A stretch of 56,416 nt of DNA from NCBI GenBank assembly GCA_903844895.1, contig CAIMVM010000298.1, positions 1 to 56,416 of the forward strand. The letters run 5' to 3'. A program made the position numbers and the translations under genes. Numbering within the stretch: the stretch's first letter is position 1; every line of letters begins with the position of its first letter. This document shows, piece by piece, positions 33,002 through 43,103 of the stretch. The notes below the pieces were generated by a model. The model was given only the letters and a program-made list of their open reading frames with translations. It was not told the DNA's origin and ran no database searches. This DNA comes from an uncultured Pseudomonadota bacterium. GTDB taxonomy: Bacteria; Bdellovibrionota_B; Oligoflexia; Oligoflexales; CAIMVM01.

Positions 33002-34564
33002 TTAGAAAAACAAGACGTCTCCCGAGGCAGCTTTTGTTTCTTCCTTGGCTGGTTCAGTGGTTTCTTTTTTGGCTTCGACATCAAAAAGCATCATGTCCCC
33101 AGCTTTGGCTTCATTAGTCGCGGTTTTCTTACTTTCCGAGTGGCTAGCGCTATTTTTTACAGTTGGGGATGGTTTCTGATTTGATGAAACCGTGTTCGGG
33201 TTCGTGCTTTTACTTAGCATGTCGAACGTGAGGTCACCAATTCGAGCGAGTGGCGAGACTGCTGCTTCAATTTCTTGTCTTGTAATGTCTTGAAACTGGA
33301 GGCTGAGAATGATGTCGTCGATGTTATTAGCCACAGCTTCCGAGCTTAGGACGGCGTTTCCAACTAGCTTGGAGAATACTTCTGTGGAGTCTCGAGCGGA
33401 ATCTAAAAGCGATTCTACGGCCTGGTCGACAAACTCTTTTTTAGCCTTTGTCTTGGTTAAGTTCTCAGTCAATGAACTTGAAATATCTTTCATGGATGCA
33501 TTGACCTTGCCTACAATGAGAGTAATGTCATTAGAAGCTTGATTGGTTCTATCGGAAAGTTTTCTTACTTCTTCTGCAACTACCGAGAACCCTCGACCGT
33601 GTTCTCCAGCTCTGGCGGCTTCAATCGCGGCATTAAGAGCAAGAAGGTTAGTCTGATCAGAAATATACTGAATATCTTCTGTTATTTTGTTGATAGTTGT
33701 AGTGCTTTCTAGAATCATCTCAATGGATCTAGAATATTCGACATTTAGGCGACTATTCTCATCTAACATGTCTGTCATTTCTTTTAGAAGCGTAAGAGCA
33801 TTGTTTAGTACGCTGGATAAAGACTGCTCTTCGGCACTATTTGATGTTCCAAATTGCTTAGATATTTCATTTGATTCGACCAAATGTTGCTGAGCTTTTT
33901 CATAGATTGAACGTACTTTTTCACCTATTTCAATTGCGGAGTTTTCGGTGTGGTCGATTACATCCTTAAGCTGTTTTTCAATCGCTGGCACTAGCTCGAG
34001 GACGCGTCTCATCATAGATTCCTGGGAAATAATCCGCTCTTCTCGATCGGCAAGCCTGGATTCCAAATTTTGCTCTCTAAGATATTGCAGAGATTCACCT
34101 TTGTTAGATACATTTACTTTTGCCTGTGCCTTAGCTTTTTCAAAATCTTCTTTGGCCTCAGCAAGTTGGGCATTTATCATTTTGTTTTTTTCAAACGCTT
34201 TTGCAAGTTCTTCGTCGCGGTTTTTTAGTTCTTGTTGAGCGTTTTGAAGCTGAGATTCAAGGCTTAGCCGGCGACGATCAAACTCATGCTCCATAGTTTT
34301 TTGGGCCAGTTCGCTCGTAGCACTGCTGGAGTTGGCCGTATGATTGCTCGACCTGACGGACTCAAGTTCATTTTCTATGTGAAGTAGCGCTGACGCATTT
34401 CGTTGGGCTAGTGTCCAATAAAGAAGGGCAGAATATCCAAACCACCCGAGGACTGCCCAAGTTGGCTTGACCCATTCTTGCATTCCGCTAACAAAGCCAA
34501 GCGGTATAAATACACATGCACCCAAAATGAGTAGGCTCATAGGTACGGGAGATTTACTTTCCAT
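33002..34564 (-). CDS. Methyl-accepting chemotaxis-type signalling protein
   Basis: The 520-residue protein has two N-terminal membrane helices with almost no periplasmic loop (about 8-27 and 34-52). A long coiled coil (about 75-200) follows, then the conserved MCP tip ([39 protein letters not shown], near residue 320) that contacts CheA/CheW. It lacks a ligand-binding domain, so any signal would come from inside the cell or the membrane. After the tip come LQFQDITRQ (a CheZ-like phrase seen in some receptors) and a disordered tail with two GD-h-LFF/D motifs, the last at the very end. No che genes adjoin it. Confidence 0.88.
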   Translation of the reverse strand: MESKSPVPMSLLILGACVFIPLGFVSGMQEWVKPTWAVLGWFGYSALLYWTLAQRNASALLHIENELESVRSSNHTANSSSATSELAQKTMEHEFDRRRLSLESQLQNAQQELKNRDEELAKAFEKNKMINAQLAEAKEDFEKAKAQAKVNVSNKGESLQYLREQNLESRLADREERIISQESMMRRVLELVPAIEKQLKDVIDHTENSAIEIGEKVRSIYEKAQQHLVESNEISKQFGTSNSAEEQSLSSVLNNALTLLKEMTDMLDENSRLNVEYSRSIEMILESTTTINKITEDIQYISDQTNLLALNAAIEAARAGEHGRGFSVVAEEVRKLSDRTNQASNDITLIVGKVNASMKDISSSLTENLTKTKAKKEFVDQAVESLLDSARDSTEVFSKLVGNAVLSSEAVANNIDDIILSLQFQDITRQEIEAAVSPLARIGDLTFDMLSKSTNPNTVSSNQKPSPTVKNSASHSESKKTATNEAKAGDMMLFDVEAKKETTEPAKEETKAASGDVLFF

Positions 34565-34638
34565 CTGTGTCCCCTAAAGATTCTATACGTAAAGGTTCTA
34601 CGGGATTTTCGTCTCCAACTAGAATGCAACTTAGTTTT

Positions 34639-34667
34639 TTTAAAAGAAAAAGTGCCTGGAGTGTCAA
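34639..34667 (-). promoter_or_regulatory. Likely sigma-70 promoter of the chemoreceptor gene
   Basis: On the minus strand TTGACA (34662-34667), a 17-base spacer and TTTAAA (34639-34644) lie about 75 bases before the ATG. The -35 is perfect and the -10 is fair. No flagellar sigma-28 pattern is seen. Confidence 0.5.
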
Positions 34668-34723
34668 AAAAAGATGTGCAACTGGTTATTATTAAAACGT
34701 TTTTGTAAGTTATTGGAGATTTT

Positions 34724-37081
34724 CTATTTATTCTTCCAAAGATCTTCATATTGGGTTTTTTCGCCGTCCAGCTTCAATGTCGCCCATTTGGACTCTTCAA
34801 GGGAAGGCGCTTTGGTTTCAGACAAGAGTTTCCATATTTTTGTGGCATCGTCTTTCCTATGGGCTTTTTCTAAAATCTCGGAAGCTTCCCAAAGATAGCC
34901 GGCTATTGTCGCACTTAAAGGCATAGATAGGCGGCTGAGCCATAGGTCAGAAAGGACTGTTGGCGCTTCACTTTTTTCAATCATTGCCGCTTCTAAATCA
35001 AAGAGCAGTGTTTGGCATGATTCGTCTAAACTCTTGATATTTGAACTTGGGTCATTAAGTAATTGAGTAACAAACTGCCGCCATTTGAAAAGAATTTTCT
35101 TGTCTTTTTCTTTCTGACTTGCGTTAGAGAGGATAGGTACCACTTCAGAGCAAACTTGATCTGAAGTTGGTTTTTTTGCGAGGAGCTTTTCGGTCATCCA
35201 AGTGCCCGAGGAAAAATCAGTGTCTACGGCACGAATCCTAGGGATATATTTGTCAAATGAAGCGGATTCCTCCTTAGTCCAGTCTATTTTCTTAGCTTCC
35301 TTTAGATATGAATTCAATTTCTTGTTTAAAGTTGCATTTTTCTTGGCGGATGTCTTTTCTTCAAGCCAAGAAATTCGTCGAATCAAATCTGCTGTCCCTG
35401 ATGTTTTTTGATGGTCTACTGTATTCCAGAAGTTTGCGGCATTTTCGAACTCTAGTCGATCATAGTAAATGGTAAAGAGTTGTGTTGCCCAATCTGGTGG
35501 GAGCTTTTTTCCATAGAGGCGTTGGCCGTATTTCTGGTAGAAAGCAATAGCTTTGTCATTTTCCCCAGCTTTGAGGTATTCACCTAGGTAGGTTGATTTG
35601 ACGTCTTTGACAGCTTTAGTCATAGACTCTAAAAACTTTGAACGCGGGTAACGATTTGCGAATTCTGTTACTTTAGCGATCATTTCTTCATTTCTTTCCC
35701 GCTCGGAAAATGAGTTTGCATAACATGCCCAAGCGAGTTCTACCCCTTGTCTTGGAAGAAGGTTGTCTTTTTTAAGACCTTCTAGGTAGCCTCTTGCATG
35801 TTGAATATTATTGCCATTGTAGGCTGGAAGTTCGCCACAGTAGAAGCGTAGACTCGCTGTAACCGCAACTTCGTTTCCTCGTAAATCATTCATCAGGCGA
35901 AAATATTCCAACTTAGCGTTCTCTAGATATTTTTTTCGTTGATCGCCTTTCGCGAGGGACGCTTTTGCAAGCCAGGTGTCGGCAAACCGCAATTTCGCCC
36001 AGGCCAAAGTGTTCGGATCCACGGGGTTCTTTGCAGACTTGGCGCCGTCAATTCCATAAAGTAGCATCTCTTGGGCTTGGTCTATTTTTCCTACCCAAAA
36101 TAGGGATTCGCCCTGAAGGAGCGCTTGTGTGGCACTAATCTTTTTTTGTCCTCGATCTAGTGCGATTGCAAGGGAGTAGGCATAGGCAGCAGTTTCATAG
36201 TTGTTCAGCCCAAAGTAGACATCCCCCATGCGACTAAATGCTTCTCGAGCATTGTTTTCAGTCGGGTCTTGTCTAATCGCTACATCAAGTTCTCGAACCG
36301 CGTCTAGATAGTTTCCATTAAGAATTAGTGATTCACTAATAATCCTGTGGAGCTCGTAGCGATATTTATTTTGGCCCTGATCACGAAGTAGGGTTAGAGC
36401 ATCTGTTGCCGTAGAATAGGCGCTTGGGAATCGGCTAAATTTGTGATAGATCGCCGCGATATTGTAGCGGATGACAGGGCCCATGTCGTCTATTTCGGGA
36501 TCTGAGATATCTTTTTCTTTGATGAATGCTTGGCTGAGAAACGTTGCCGCATTGGCGTAAAATCCTTCCTCTATTTTTTCTTGAACATCGGGGGAATAGC
36601 CGCCAGGGTTTTTTTCACTGAGTTTGGCTATTTTTAAATAGGTGAGGCCAATAAAGTAGCTGAGGCGTTTTGAATTCGGGTTTTTGTTTTTAAACTCTTC
36701 ACGCGCTGTCAACCAGATTTTTCTTGCTCTATCATAGTCGCCTTTTAAGTAGGCTACGCGTCCACTATTGATGTGCTCCACAAGCCGAGAGGATCCCTTA
36801 ACAACGGGCATATAGTCGGTCGGGTTTCCGAAGTCTGTTGTGAGGACAAAGTGAGGCTCCGGGAGACGGAGGGGGTACTTCCAGAATACTTCTGGATATG
36901 TGTCTCTTTCTTCAGCTTTGCTCGAGAAGTCTCCCACAAAAGAGTAGTTTTTGAGAATGGTTTTGAAGTCGGACTTGGCGAGCTTTTGGTACCATGTCCC
37001 CATGTCTTCATCGGCGTTTGCTGCCCTAATTGGGGTGATGTAGACGATTAGTGCAAAACATATTAGGAACTTGTGGAACAT
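34724..37081 (-). CDS. Large secreted TPR protein
   Basis: The 785-residue protein has a signal peptide (MFHKFLICFALIVYITPIRAANA) and then many TPR-like helical pairs. Examples are INSGRVAYLKGDYDRARKIWLTAREEF, YNIAAIYHKFSRFPSAYSTATDAL, ESLILNGNYLDAVRELDVAIRQDP and GDVYFGLNNYETAAYAYSLAIALDRG. The later half is helical with weaker repeats. It should be periplasmic or attached to the outer membrane and act as a protein-binding scaffold. Partners are not visible. It is divergent from prfB. Confidence 0.75.
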   Translation of the reverse strand: MFHKFLICFALIVYITPIRAANADEDMGTWYQKLAKSDFKTILKNYSFVGDFSSKAEERDTYPEVFWKYPLRLPEPHFVLTTDFGNPTDYMPVVKGSSRLVEHINSGRVAYLKGDYDRARKIWLTAREEFKNKNPNSKRLSYFIGLTYLKIAKLSEKNPGGYSPDVQEKIEEGFYANAATFLSQAFIKEKDISDPEIDDMGPVIRYNIAAIYHKFSRFPSAYSTATDALTLLRDQGQNKYRYELHRIISESLILNGNYLDAVRELDVAIRQDPTENNAREAFSRMGDVYFGLNNYETAAYAYSLAIALDRGQKKISATQALLQGESLFWVGKIDQAQEMLLYGIDGAKSAKNPVDPNTLAWAKLRFADTWLAKASLAKGDQRKKYLENAKLEYFRLMNDLRGNEVAVTASLRFYCGELPAYNGNNIQHARGYLEGLKKDNLLPRQGVELAWACYANSFSERERNEEMIAKVTEFANRYPRSKFLESMTKAVKDVKSTYLGEYLKAGENDKAIAFYQKYGQRLYGKKLPPDWATQLFTIYYDRLEFENAANFWNTVDHQKTSGTADLIRRISWLEEKTSAKKNATLNKKLNSYLKEAKKIDWTKEESASFDKYIPRIRAVDTDFSSGTWMTEKLLAKKPTSDQVCSEVVPILSNASQKEKDKKILFKWRQFVTQLLNDPSSNIKSLDESCQTLLFDLEAAMIEKSEAPTVLSDLWLSRLSMPLSATIAGYLWEASEILEKAHRKDDATKIWKLLSETKAPSLEESKWATLKLDGEKTQYEDLWKNK

Positions 37082-37109
37082 AGCTTGTCCTCACTTGCGA
37101 GTGTCTGTA

Positions 37110-37138
37110 TTGTTTCAGGTTGCTTAGCACCATTATTA
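37110..37138 (+). promoter_or_regulatory. Possible promoter of prfB
   Basis: TTGTTT (37110-37115), 17 bases and TTATTA (37133-37138) lie just before the prfB start. Fit to the consensus is moderate, and the start of transcription would be only a few bases before the AGGG ribosome site. Confidence 0.3.
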
Positions 37139-37154
37139 GTATAAGGGCTTAAAC

Positions 37155-38259
37155 ATGGATATTGGAACACTCATCGCGAAGACTAACGAAGCCGGCCAGA
37201 AATTTTCCCAAGTTTGGGGGTATCTTTGACGTCTCCAGCAAGAAACAACGATTGCAGGACATTGAAGACACCATTTTAGCTGACCCAGAGTTTTGGAATA
37301 AGCCCAAAGAGTCTGGAGTCCTCCTAAAAGAAAAGAAAGCTCTTGAGACTCTTTTAGGCAGCGCCCAGAAATTGGCTACTCTAAAAGATGACACCTCGGC
37401 TGCCTTGGAGCTAGCTGGCGAAGGTTCGGATTTTATGAGCGAAGCCATCGATCTTTTGTCTGAATTTGAAAAGCTTTTAAGTGATTTAGAAGTGCAAAGT
37501 TTGCTGAGTGGTGACTTGGATGCCAATGATGCTATTTTAACGTTTAATGCGGGTGCAGGAGGCACGGAGTCTTGTGACTGGTGCTCGATGCTGATGCGTA
37601 TGTATCTTAGATACTGCGAAAGAAAAGGCTGGCAAACGGAAATCATAGATATCCAAGATGGTGATGAAGCGGGCATTAAAAGCGCGACGATCCAGGTCTC
37701 AGGAGCTATGGCTTTTGGCCTATTGAAGGCCGAGTCTGGGGTTCATCGCCTGGTGAGAATCAGTCCTTTTGATTCTAATGCCCGTCGGCATACTAGTTTT
37801 GCATCGGTTTTTGCGACAGCTATGATCGACGAGACCGTCGAAATCGATTTGAATCCAGCAGACCTTAAAATAGACACTTATAGGGCATCAGGAGCAGGCG
37901 GACAGCATGTGAATAGAACGGATTCTGCGGTTCGAATAACCCATATACCTACCGGGGTTATTGCAGCCTGCCAGAACCAGAGATCCCAGCATCAAAATAA
38001 AGATGCAGCTATGAAGGTGCTTCGTGCAAGGTTATTTGAACGCGAAATGGAAAAAAGGCGTGAAAAACAACGGGAAGTCGAGGCGGCCAAAAGCGATATT
38101 GCCTTTGGGAGCCAGATTCGATCGTATGTTCTCCATCCTTACAAGTTAGTAAAAGACCATAGAACTGACTTTGAGTCATTTCAGCCTGATGAAGTTCTCG
38201 ATGGTGATATTGATCTCTTTATAAAACATACCTTGGTCGCCAAAATCCAAAAAGCATAA
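37155..38259 (+). CDS. prfB: Peptide chain release factor 2, made by programmed +1 frameshift
   Basis: RF2 releases the peptide at UGA and UAA. ATG 37155 (AGGG ribosome site) opens 24 codons, ending in ...VWGYL with TGA at 37227-37229. The rest of the protein is in the +1 frame from GAC 37228 to 38259. The joined product (about 368 residues) begins MDIGTLIAKTNEAG and continues DVSSKKQRLQDIEDTI, as in other RF2. SPF in ISPFDSNARR reads the stop codon, and GGQ in ASGAGGQHVNRTDSAVRI triggers hydrolysis. The shift lets RF2 level set its own synthesis. Confidence 0.96.
37212..37230 (+). promoter_or_regulatory. RF2 programmed +1 frameshift site
   Basis: The stretch reads GTT TGG GGG TAT CTT TGA C. 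The GGGG run is the internal anti-16S pairing element, CTT the slippery Leu codon and TGA followed by C the weak stop. This matches the conserved (A)GGGGGTATCTTTGAC element of bacterial prfB genes, with TTGGGGG replacing AGGGGG. Confidence 0.95.
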
Positions 38260-38275
38260 CAACTGCCCCTTTTTT

Positions 38276-38308
38276 AAGCTTGAAGGCCCTTCGGGGCCAA
38301 GCTTTCTC
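38276..38308 (+). terminator. Terminator after prfB with TTCG loop
   Basis: AAGCTT-GAA-GGCCC, loop TTCG, GGGCC-AAGCTT, then TTTCTCT. The C(TTCG)G tetraloop is specially stable. It sits 17 bases after the prfB stop. Confidence 0.75.
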
Positions 38309-38315
38309 TAGAATT

Positions 38316-38345
38316 TTGACAATTTACCAACCCCCGCAGTAAAAT
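38316..38345 (+). promoter_or_regulatory. Promoter of the prkA operon
   Basis: A perfect TTGACA (38316-38321), an 18-base spacer and TAAAAT (38340-38345) lie about 70 bases before the prkA ATG. The match to sigma-70 consensus is good. Confidence 0.55.
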
Positions 38346-38415
38346 TAAGGAAATAGCTGGACCCCGAACCTATTCCTGAAGAGCACGGGATATGAACGGC
38401 CAGAAGGGGGAAATC

Positions 38416-40467
38416 ATGAACGCAGATAAAGCATTTGAGTTGATTCGAACTTCAGAGTTTAAAAAGGAACACGCTGAATTGCATTGGAGTGGTACTTATA
38501 AAGAGTACTTAAATCTCGTCATGAAAAATCCTGAAGTGGCCAGGACATCTTTTCAACGGGTTTATGACATGATTGAATCCTATGGTTCAAAGACGTATTC
38601 CGAGTATAAGAAAGCAATTACCCACTGGAATTTCTTTGATGACCCAATGGACAACGGAAAAGATGCAATTTTCGGCTTAGATGTTCATTTAATGAAGCTC
38701 GTTAACGTCATTAAAGCCGGGGCTTATCGATACGGTACGGAAAAGCGCGTTATTTTGCTGCATGGTCCAGTAGGTTCTTCAAAATCAACGATCGCACGTC
38801 TTATAAAGAAAGGCTTGGAGCGCTACTCCAGGACTCCTGAAGGTGCCTTATATGCTTTTGATTGGATCAACCTAGCCGACATTATTGAGATGGAAGATGT
38901 GTTTCCTTCTCCCATGAATGAAGAACCGCTTCTATTGGTTCCTACCGAGCATCGCGCTAAATTAATGAGCGCATTAAATGAGTCCCGCAAACAAGGCGCC
39001 AAGATTCAAATTGAAGGTGAGCTTTGTCCCCCAAGCCGATTTATATTTAAAAAGCTTATGGAACACTATAAGGGAGACTGGGAGAAGCTAGTTACAAACC
39101 ACGTCAAAGTAAAAAGACTCGTTCTTTCTGAACAAGACCGAATCGGTATAGGCACTTTCCAGCCAAAGGACGAGAAAAACCAAGATTCCACAGAATTAAC
39201 TGGCGACATAAACTACCGCAAAATTGCTATTTATGGTTCGGATTCTGATCCAAGAGCTTTCAATTTTGACGGTGAATTTAATATTGCGAACCGAGGTGTT
39301 ATTGAATTTATTGAGGTTCTAAAACTTGATGTTGCCTTTCTTTATGACTTATTGACAGCGAGTCAGGAACACAAAGTTAAGCCTAAAAAGTTTGCTCAGA
39401 CCGACATTGACTTATTGATTCTTGGCCACACCAATGAGCCTGAATTTAGAAAACTACAAAGCAATGAATTCATGGAGGCCCTGAGAGATAGAACTGTCAA
39501 AATTGACATTCCTTACATCACTCGTCTAGACCAAGAAGTAAAAATCTACGAAAAAAGCTACAATTCCAAGACCGTTCCTCATATCCATATTGCTCCTCAT
39601 ACCATCGAAATGGCAGCCATGTGGGCTATTCTCACCCGTCTTGAAGAGCCTAAAAAAGCAAATCTCACCTTGATGCAGAAACTGAAATTGTATAACGGCA
39701 AGACTACTCAGAATTTCACGGAAGACAATATTAAGGAACTGCGCAAGGAAGCAGTTCGAGAAGGTCTTGACGGAATATCAGCTCGCTACATCCAAGATAA
39801 GATTTCTAATGCGCTAATCGTTGATAAAGGGGAAGGATGTCTCAACCCATTTATTCTTTTAAATGAGCTTGAAGGCGGCCTTAAGGCCCATTCTCTAATC
39901 AACGATGAAGAAATCAGAAAGCACTATAAGGAACTTCTTTCTGATGTCAAACGTGAGTATGAAGATGTCGTCAAACATGAAGTTCAAAGAGCGATTTCTG
40001 CTGATGAAAGCGTGATAAATAAGCTATGCGGCAACTATATTGACAATGTCAAAGCCTATGTTCAAAAAGAAAAAATTAAAAATCTATACACGGGATCGGA
40101 TGAAGAACCCGATGAGCGTCTCATGAGATCTATAGAAGAAAAAATCGAAATTGCAGAAAGTCGCAAAGACGATTTTAGACGTGAGATCATGAATTACATT
40201 GGCGCTTTGGCGATTGAGGGGAAACATTTCGATTACAAAACAAACGAAAGGCTTCACAAGGCTCTCGAACTTAAGCTGTTCGAAGACCAAAAAGACACGA
40301 TTAAACTAACAACTCTAGTATCAAATATTGTTGACAAAGAGACACAAGCAAAAATTGATGTCGTTAAGAACCGTTTGATTAAGAACTATGGTTATTGTGA
40401 AATTTGCGCAAGTGACGCTCTTAGTTTTGTTGCCAGTATTTTTGCACGCGGTAATGCAGTCAAGTAA
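38416..40467 (+). CDS. prkA: PrkA serine protein kinase (YeaG family)
   Basis: PrkA/YeaG is an AAA+-type protein with a C-terminal kinase-like domain, active in starvation and stress and, in Bacillus, in sporulation control. ATG 38416 follows AAGGGGGAAA and gives 683 residues. It has a Walker [12 protein letters not shown] (about 119-129), LEVELCPPSR-type [23 protein letters not shown], an AAA core ([56 protein letters not shown]) and the C-terminal [14 protein letters not shown] region. It heads the prkA-yeaH-spoVR operon found together in many proteobacteria. Confidence 0.94.
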   Translation: MNADKAFELIRTSEFKKEHAELHWSGTYKEYLNLVMKNPEVARTSFQRVYDMIESYGSKTYSEYKKAITHWNFFDDPMDNGKDAIFGLDVHLMKLVNVIKAGAYRYGTEKRVILLHGPVGSSKSTIARLIKKGLERYSRTPEGALYAFDWINLADIIEMEDVFPSPMNEEPLLLVPTEHRAKLMSALNESRKQGAKIQIEGELCPPSRFIFKKLMEHYKGDWEKLVTNHVKVKRLVLSEQDRIGIGTFQPKDEKNQDSTELTGDINYRKIAIYGSDSDPRAFNFDGEFNIANRGVIEFIEVLKLDVAFLYDLLTASQEHKVKPKKFAQTDIDLLILGHTNEPEFRKLQSNEFMEALRDRTVKIDIPYITRLDQEVKIYEKSYNSKTVPHIHIAPHTIEMAAMWAILTRLEEPKKANLTLMQKLKLYNGKTTQNFTEDNIKELRKEAVREGLDGISARYIQDKISNALIVDKGEGCLNPFILLNELEGGLKAHSLINDEEIRKHYKELLSDVKREYEDVVKHEVQRAISADESVINKLCGNYIDNVKAYVQKEKIKNLYTGSDEEPDERLMRSIEEKIEIAESRKDDFRREIMNYIGALAIEGKHFDYKTNERLHKALELKLFEDQKDTIKLTTLVSNIVDKETQAKIDVVKNRLIKNYGYCEICASDALSFVASIFARGNAVK

Positions 40468-40487
40468 ATGGGCTCTCGGGGGCAAAA

Positions 40488-41597
40488 ATGTATACCAAAA
40501 TGGAATCCGATTTAAATCGATTTCGCAAAATCGTGCGAGGCAAGATTAAATCTAGTCTTCGTAAGTTTATTTCCTCTGGGGATCTCATCGGTCGCCAGGG
40601 CAATAAGCAAGTTACGATTCCGATACCTCGCATCGACCTCCCGCGATTCACATTTGGTGATAATCAGCAGCAAGGCGTGGGCCAAGGCAAGGGCGAGGTA
40701 GGAGAGGATACTAGTGAAGGGCAACCTCAGCCGGGTGAAGGAGAAGCTGGAGACCAAGAGGGAAACCATGACCTTGAAGTTGAAGTTTCCATGGAAGAAT
40801 TGGCAAAGATCTTAGGCGAAGAGTTAGCTTTGCCGAATATCGAAGACAAAGGTCGAGAAAACTTAGAAGACAAAGAGTATAAATACTCCGGCGTCTTAAA
40901 GCAGGGACCAGAATCTCTTCATCATTTTAGAAGAACCTATAAAGAAGCTCTTAAGCGTTCGATTGCAATGGGAAATTACGATCCCAAAAATCCGATTATT
41001 ATTCCCATAAAAGAGGATAAACGGTATCGTTCCTATACGGTTATTAACAAACCAGTTGCGAATGCAGTTATTATTTACATGATGGACGTGTCTGGTTCCA
41101 TGGGAGATGAACAAAAAGAAATTGTTCGTCTCACAAGCTTTTGGTTGGATACTTGGCTTTCTACTCAATATAAAGGGATAGAACGTCGATATATTATACA
41201 CGACGCTACAGCCAAAGTTGTCGACCAAGACACTTTCTATAGGACTAAAGAGTCAGGTGGTACTCTTATATCAAGTGCTTACCGAACGGCCGTAAAGATG
41301 ATCGAAGATGAATTTAAACCCGCAGAGTGGAATATTTATCTATTTCATTTTTCAGACGGTGACAACTGGTCAGGAAACGACACGACCGAATGCATGAAGA
41401 TATTAGAAGAGAAAATTCTGCCAATTTCTAACTTGTTTTGCTATGGACAAGTGGAGAGTCGTTATGGTTCAGGTCAGTTTCTAAGAGACCTAGTCAAGCA
41501 TTTTGGTGACAATCACGACAAAGTCACCTTGGCTCAAATCAAAGATCGCGATGCAATTATGGAGTCTCTAAAAATATTCTTAGGCACAGGAAAGTGA
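40488..41597 (+). CDS. yeaH: YeaH/YhbH family protein (DUF444)
   Basis: The 369-residue protein has the DUF444 layout: a basic N-terminus ([25 protein letters not shown]), a Gly/Gln/Glu-rich linker, then a von Willebrand A-like domain. That domain has the metal-site phrase MDVSGSMG (about 200-207) and the family's [12 protein letters not shown]. YeaH is the partner of YeaG/PrkA in E. coli. It starts 20 bases after prkA and is followed by spoVR seven bases on, so the three are co-expressed. Confidence 0.93.
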   Translation: MYTKMESDLNRFRKIVRGKIKSSLRKFISSGDLIGRQGNKQVTIPIPRIDLPRFTFGDNQQQGVGQGKGEVGEDTSEGQPQPGEGEAGDQEGNHDLEVEVSMEELAKILGEELALPNIEDKGRENLEDKEYKYSGVLKQGPESLHHFRRTYKEALKRSIAMGNYDPKNPIIIPIKEDKRYRSYTVINKPVANAVIIYMMDVSGSMGDEQKEIVRLTSFWLDTWLSTQYKGIERRYIIHDATAKVVDQDTFYRTKESGGTLISSAYRTAVKMIEDEFKPAEWNIYLFHFSDGDNWSGNDTTECMKILEEKILPISNLFCYGQVESRYGSGQFLRDLVKHFGDNHDKVTLAQIKDRDAIMESLKIFLGTGK

Positions 41598-41604
41598 GGT
41601 TTTT

Positions 41605-43101
41605 ATGACTCAAAAAGACACTTCCCTTACCCCTGAGCTTCGTGAAGAGGCCGAAAGACTCGCTGAAGCCGCCAAAAAGGCGGGACTTGACTGTTTTCCG
41701 ACCATTTTTGAAGTAGTAGACTACCAGCAATTGAATGAGATTGCAGCCTACGGCGGATTTCCCACAAGATATCCGCATTGGCGGTGGGGCATGGAGTATG
41801 AGCGCCTTTCAAAGAGCTACACCTATGGACTGTCCTTAATCTATGAAATGGTGATCAACACAAATCCTTGTTACGCCTACCTATTGAGGGCGAACTCGAT
41901 GGTGTATCAAAAGACAGTTATGGCACATGTTTACGGACACTGCGACTTCTTTAAAAACAACTATTGGTTTTCAAAGACAAATAGAAAAATGCTTGATCAG
42001 ATGGCCAATCATAGCTCTACAATTCGTAAGATAATGAATGATGTAGGCCACGACGAGGTCGAAGCTTTTATCGATACTTGTTTGGCTTTGGATAATCTTA
42101 TTGATATTCATGGTCAGTTTAAGTCGCCGGTTAAAAAGAAGTCTTTAGAAGAAATGGAATCAGAAGCTAAAAGAATTCCAGGAAAACTTCAGTCTAAAAA
42201 ATATATGGACCAATACGTCAATCCGGCGGATTTCTTAGAAGCCCAGAAAGTAAAAATTCAACATGAGGCTGATCAGCAGAAAAATTTTCCTGAGAGACCT
42301 GAGCGTGATGTTTTGAAATTTTTAATAGATTATGCCCCCATTTCCACATGGCAAAAAAGAGTATTGGAAATCATAAGAGATGAGGCTTACTATTTTGCGC
42401 CTCAAGGACAGACAAAGATCATAAATGAAGGTTGGGCAACCTATTGGCACTCAAAAATGATGACGCAATTGGCGCCTTTAAATGAGTCTGAGATTGTTGA
42501 TTATTGCGATCACTATGCAGGGGTCGTAGCAACGCATGGCGGCAGACTCAATCCGTATAAACTGGGTGTAGAGCTTCTCAGGCATGTCGAGAAAAGATGG
42601 GATGAAGGCAAATTTGGAATTGATTATATAAATTGCGATGACCCCAAGGTGCGGCGTGAGTGGAATACCCAGGCTGGTCTTGGTCGCCAAAAAATATTTG
42701 AAGTTCGAAAGTTTCATAATGACATTACGTTTATAGATGAGTTTCTAGATGAAGATTTTTGTCATCAAACAAAGATGTTTATCTATGATGTAGATCCCAA
42801 AACCGGGCGACAGGTTATTTCAAGCCGAGATTTTTCTAAAATAAAGCAGCAGCTTTTGTCGCAAATTACAAACTTTGGACAACCGCTTATCGATATTGTA
42901 GACGCTAATTTCAAAAATCGAGGCGAGTTGTTACTGTCACACCAGTTTTCAGGCGTAGAAATCAAGCATGATTTTGCGATTGAAACATTGAAATGTCTAC
43001 ACCGAATTTGGAATCGACCGGTGCATATCGAAACTTGGTCTGAAGATTCAAAAAAGAGGATTTCTTGGGACGGTCAGACTAGTTCCATTGATAAGGCTTA
43101 G
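41605..43101 (+). CDS. spoVR: SpoVR family protein (YcgB)
   Basis: The 498-residue product carries the SpoVR signatures: YPHWRWGMEYERLSKSYTYGLS, YEMVINTNPCYAYLLRANS, MAHVYGHCDFFKNNYWF and GWATYWHSKMM. The conserved His, Trp and Glu residues are in place. The family's chemistry is unknown. It travels with PrkA and YeaH in stress-response operons and is third here. No sporulation is implied; Gram-negative members are common. Confidence 0.94.
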   Translation: MTQKDTSLTPELREEAERLAEAAKKAGLDCFPTIFEVVDYQQLNEIAAYGGFPTRYPHWRWGMEYERLSKSYTYGLSLIYEMVINTNPCYAYLLRANSMVYQKTVMAHVYGHCDFFKNNYWFSKTNRKMLDQMANHSSTIRKIMNDVGHDEVEAFIDTCLALDNLIDIHGQFKSPVKKKSLEEMESEAKRIPGKLQSKKYMDQYVNPADFLEAQKVKIQHEADQQKNFPERPERDVLKFLIDYAPISTWQKRVLEIIRDEAYYFAPQGQTKIINEGWATYWHSKMMTQLAPLNESEIVDYCDHYAGVVATHGGRLNPYKLGVELLRHVEKRWDEGKFGIDYINCDDPKVRREWNTQAGLGRQKIFEVRKFHNDITFIDEFLDEDFCHQTKMFIYDVDPKTGRQVISSRDFSKIKQQLLSQITNFGQPLIDIVDANFKNRGELLLSHQFSGVEIKHDFAIETLKCLHRIWNRPVHIETWSEDSKKRISWDGQTSSIDKA

Positions 43102-43103
43102 GG

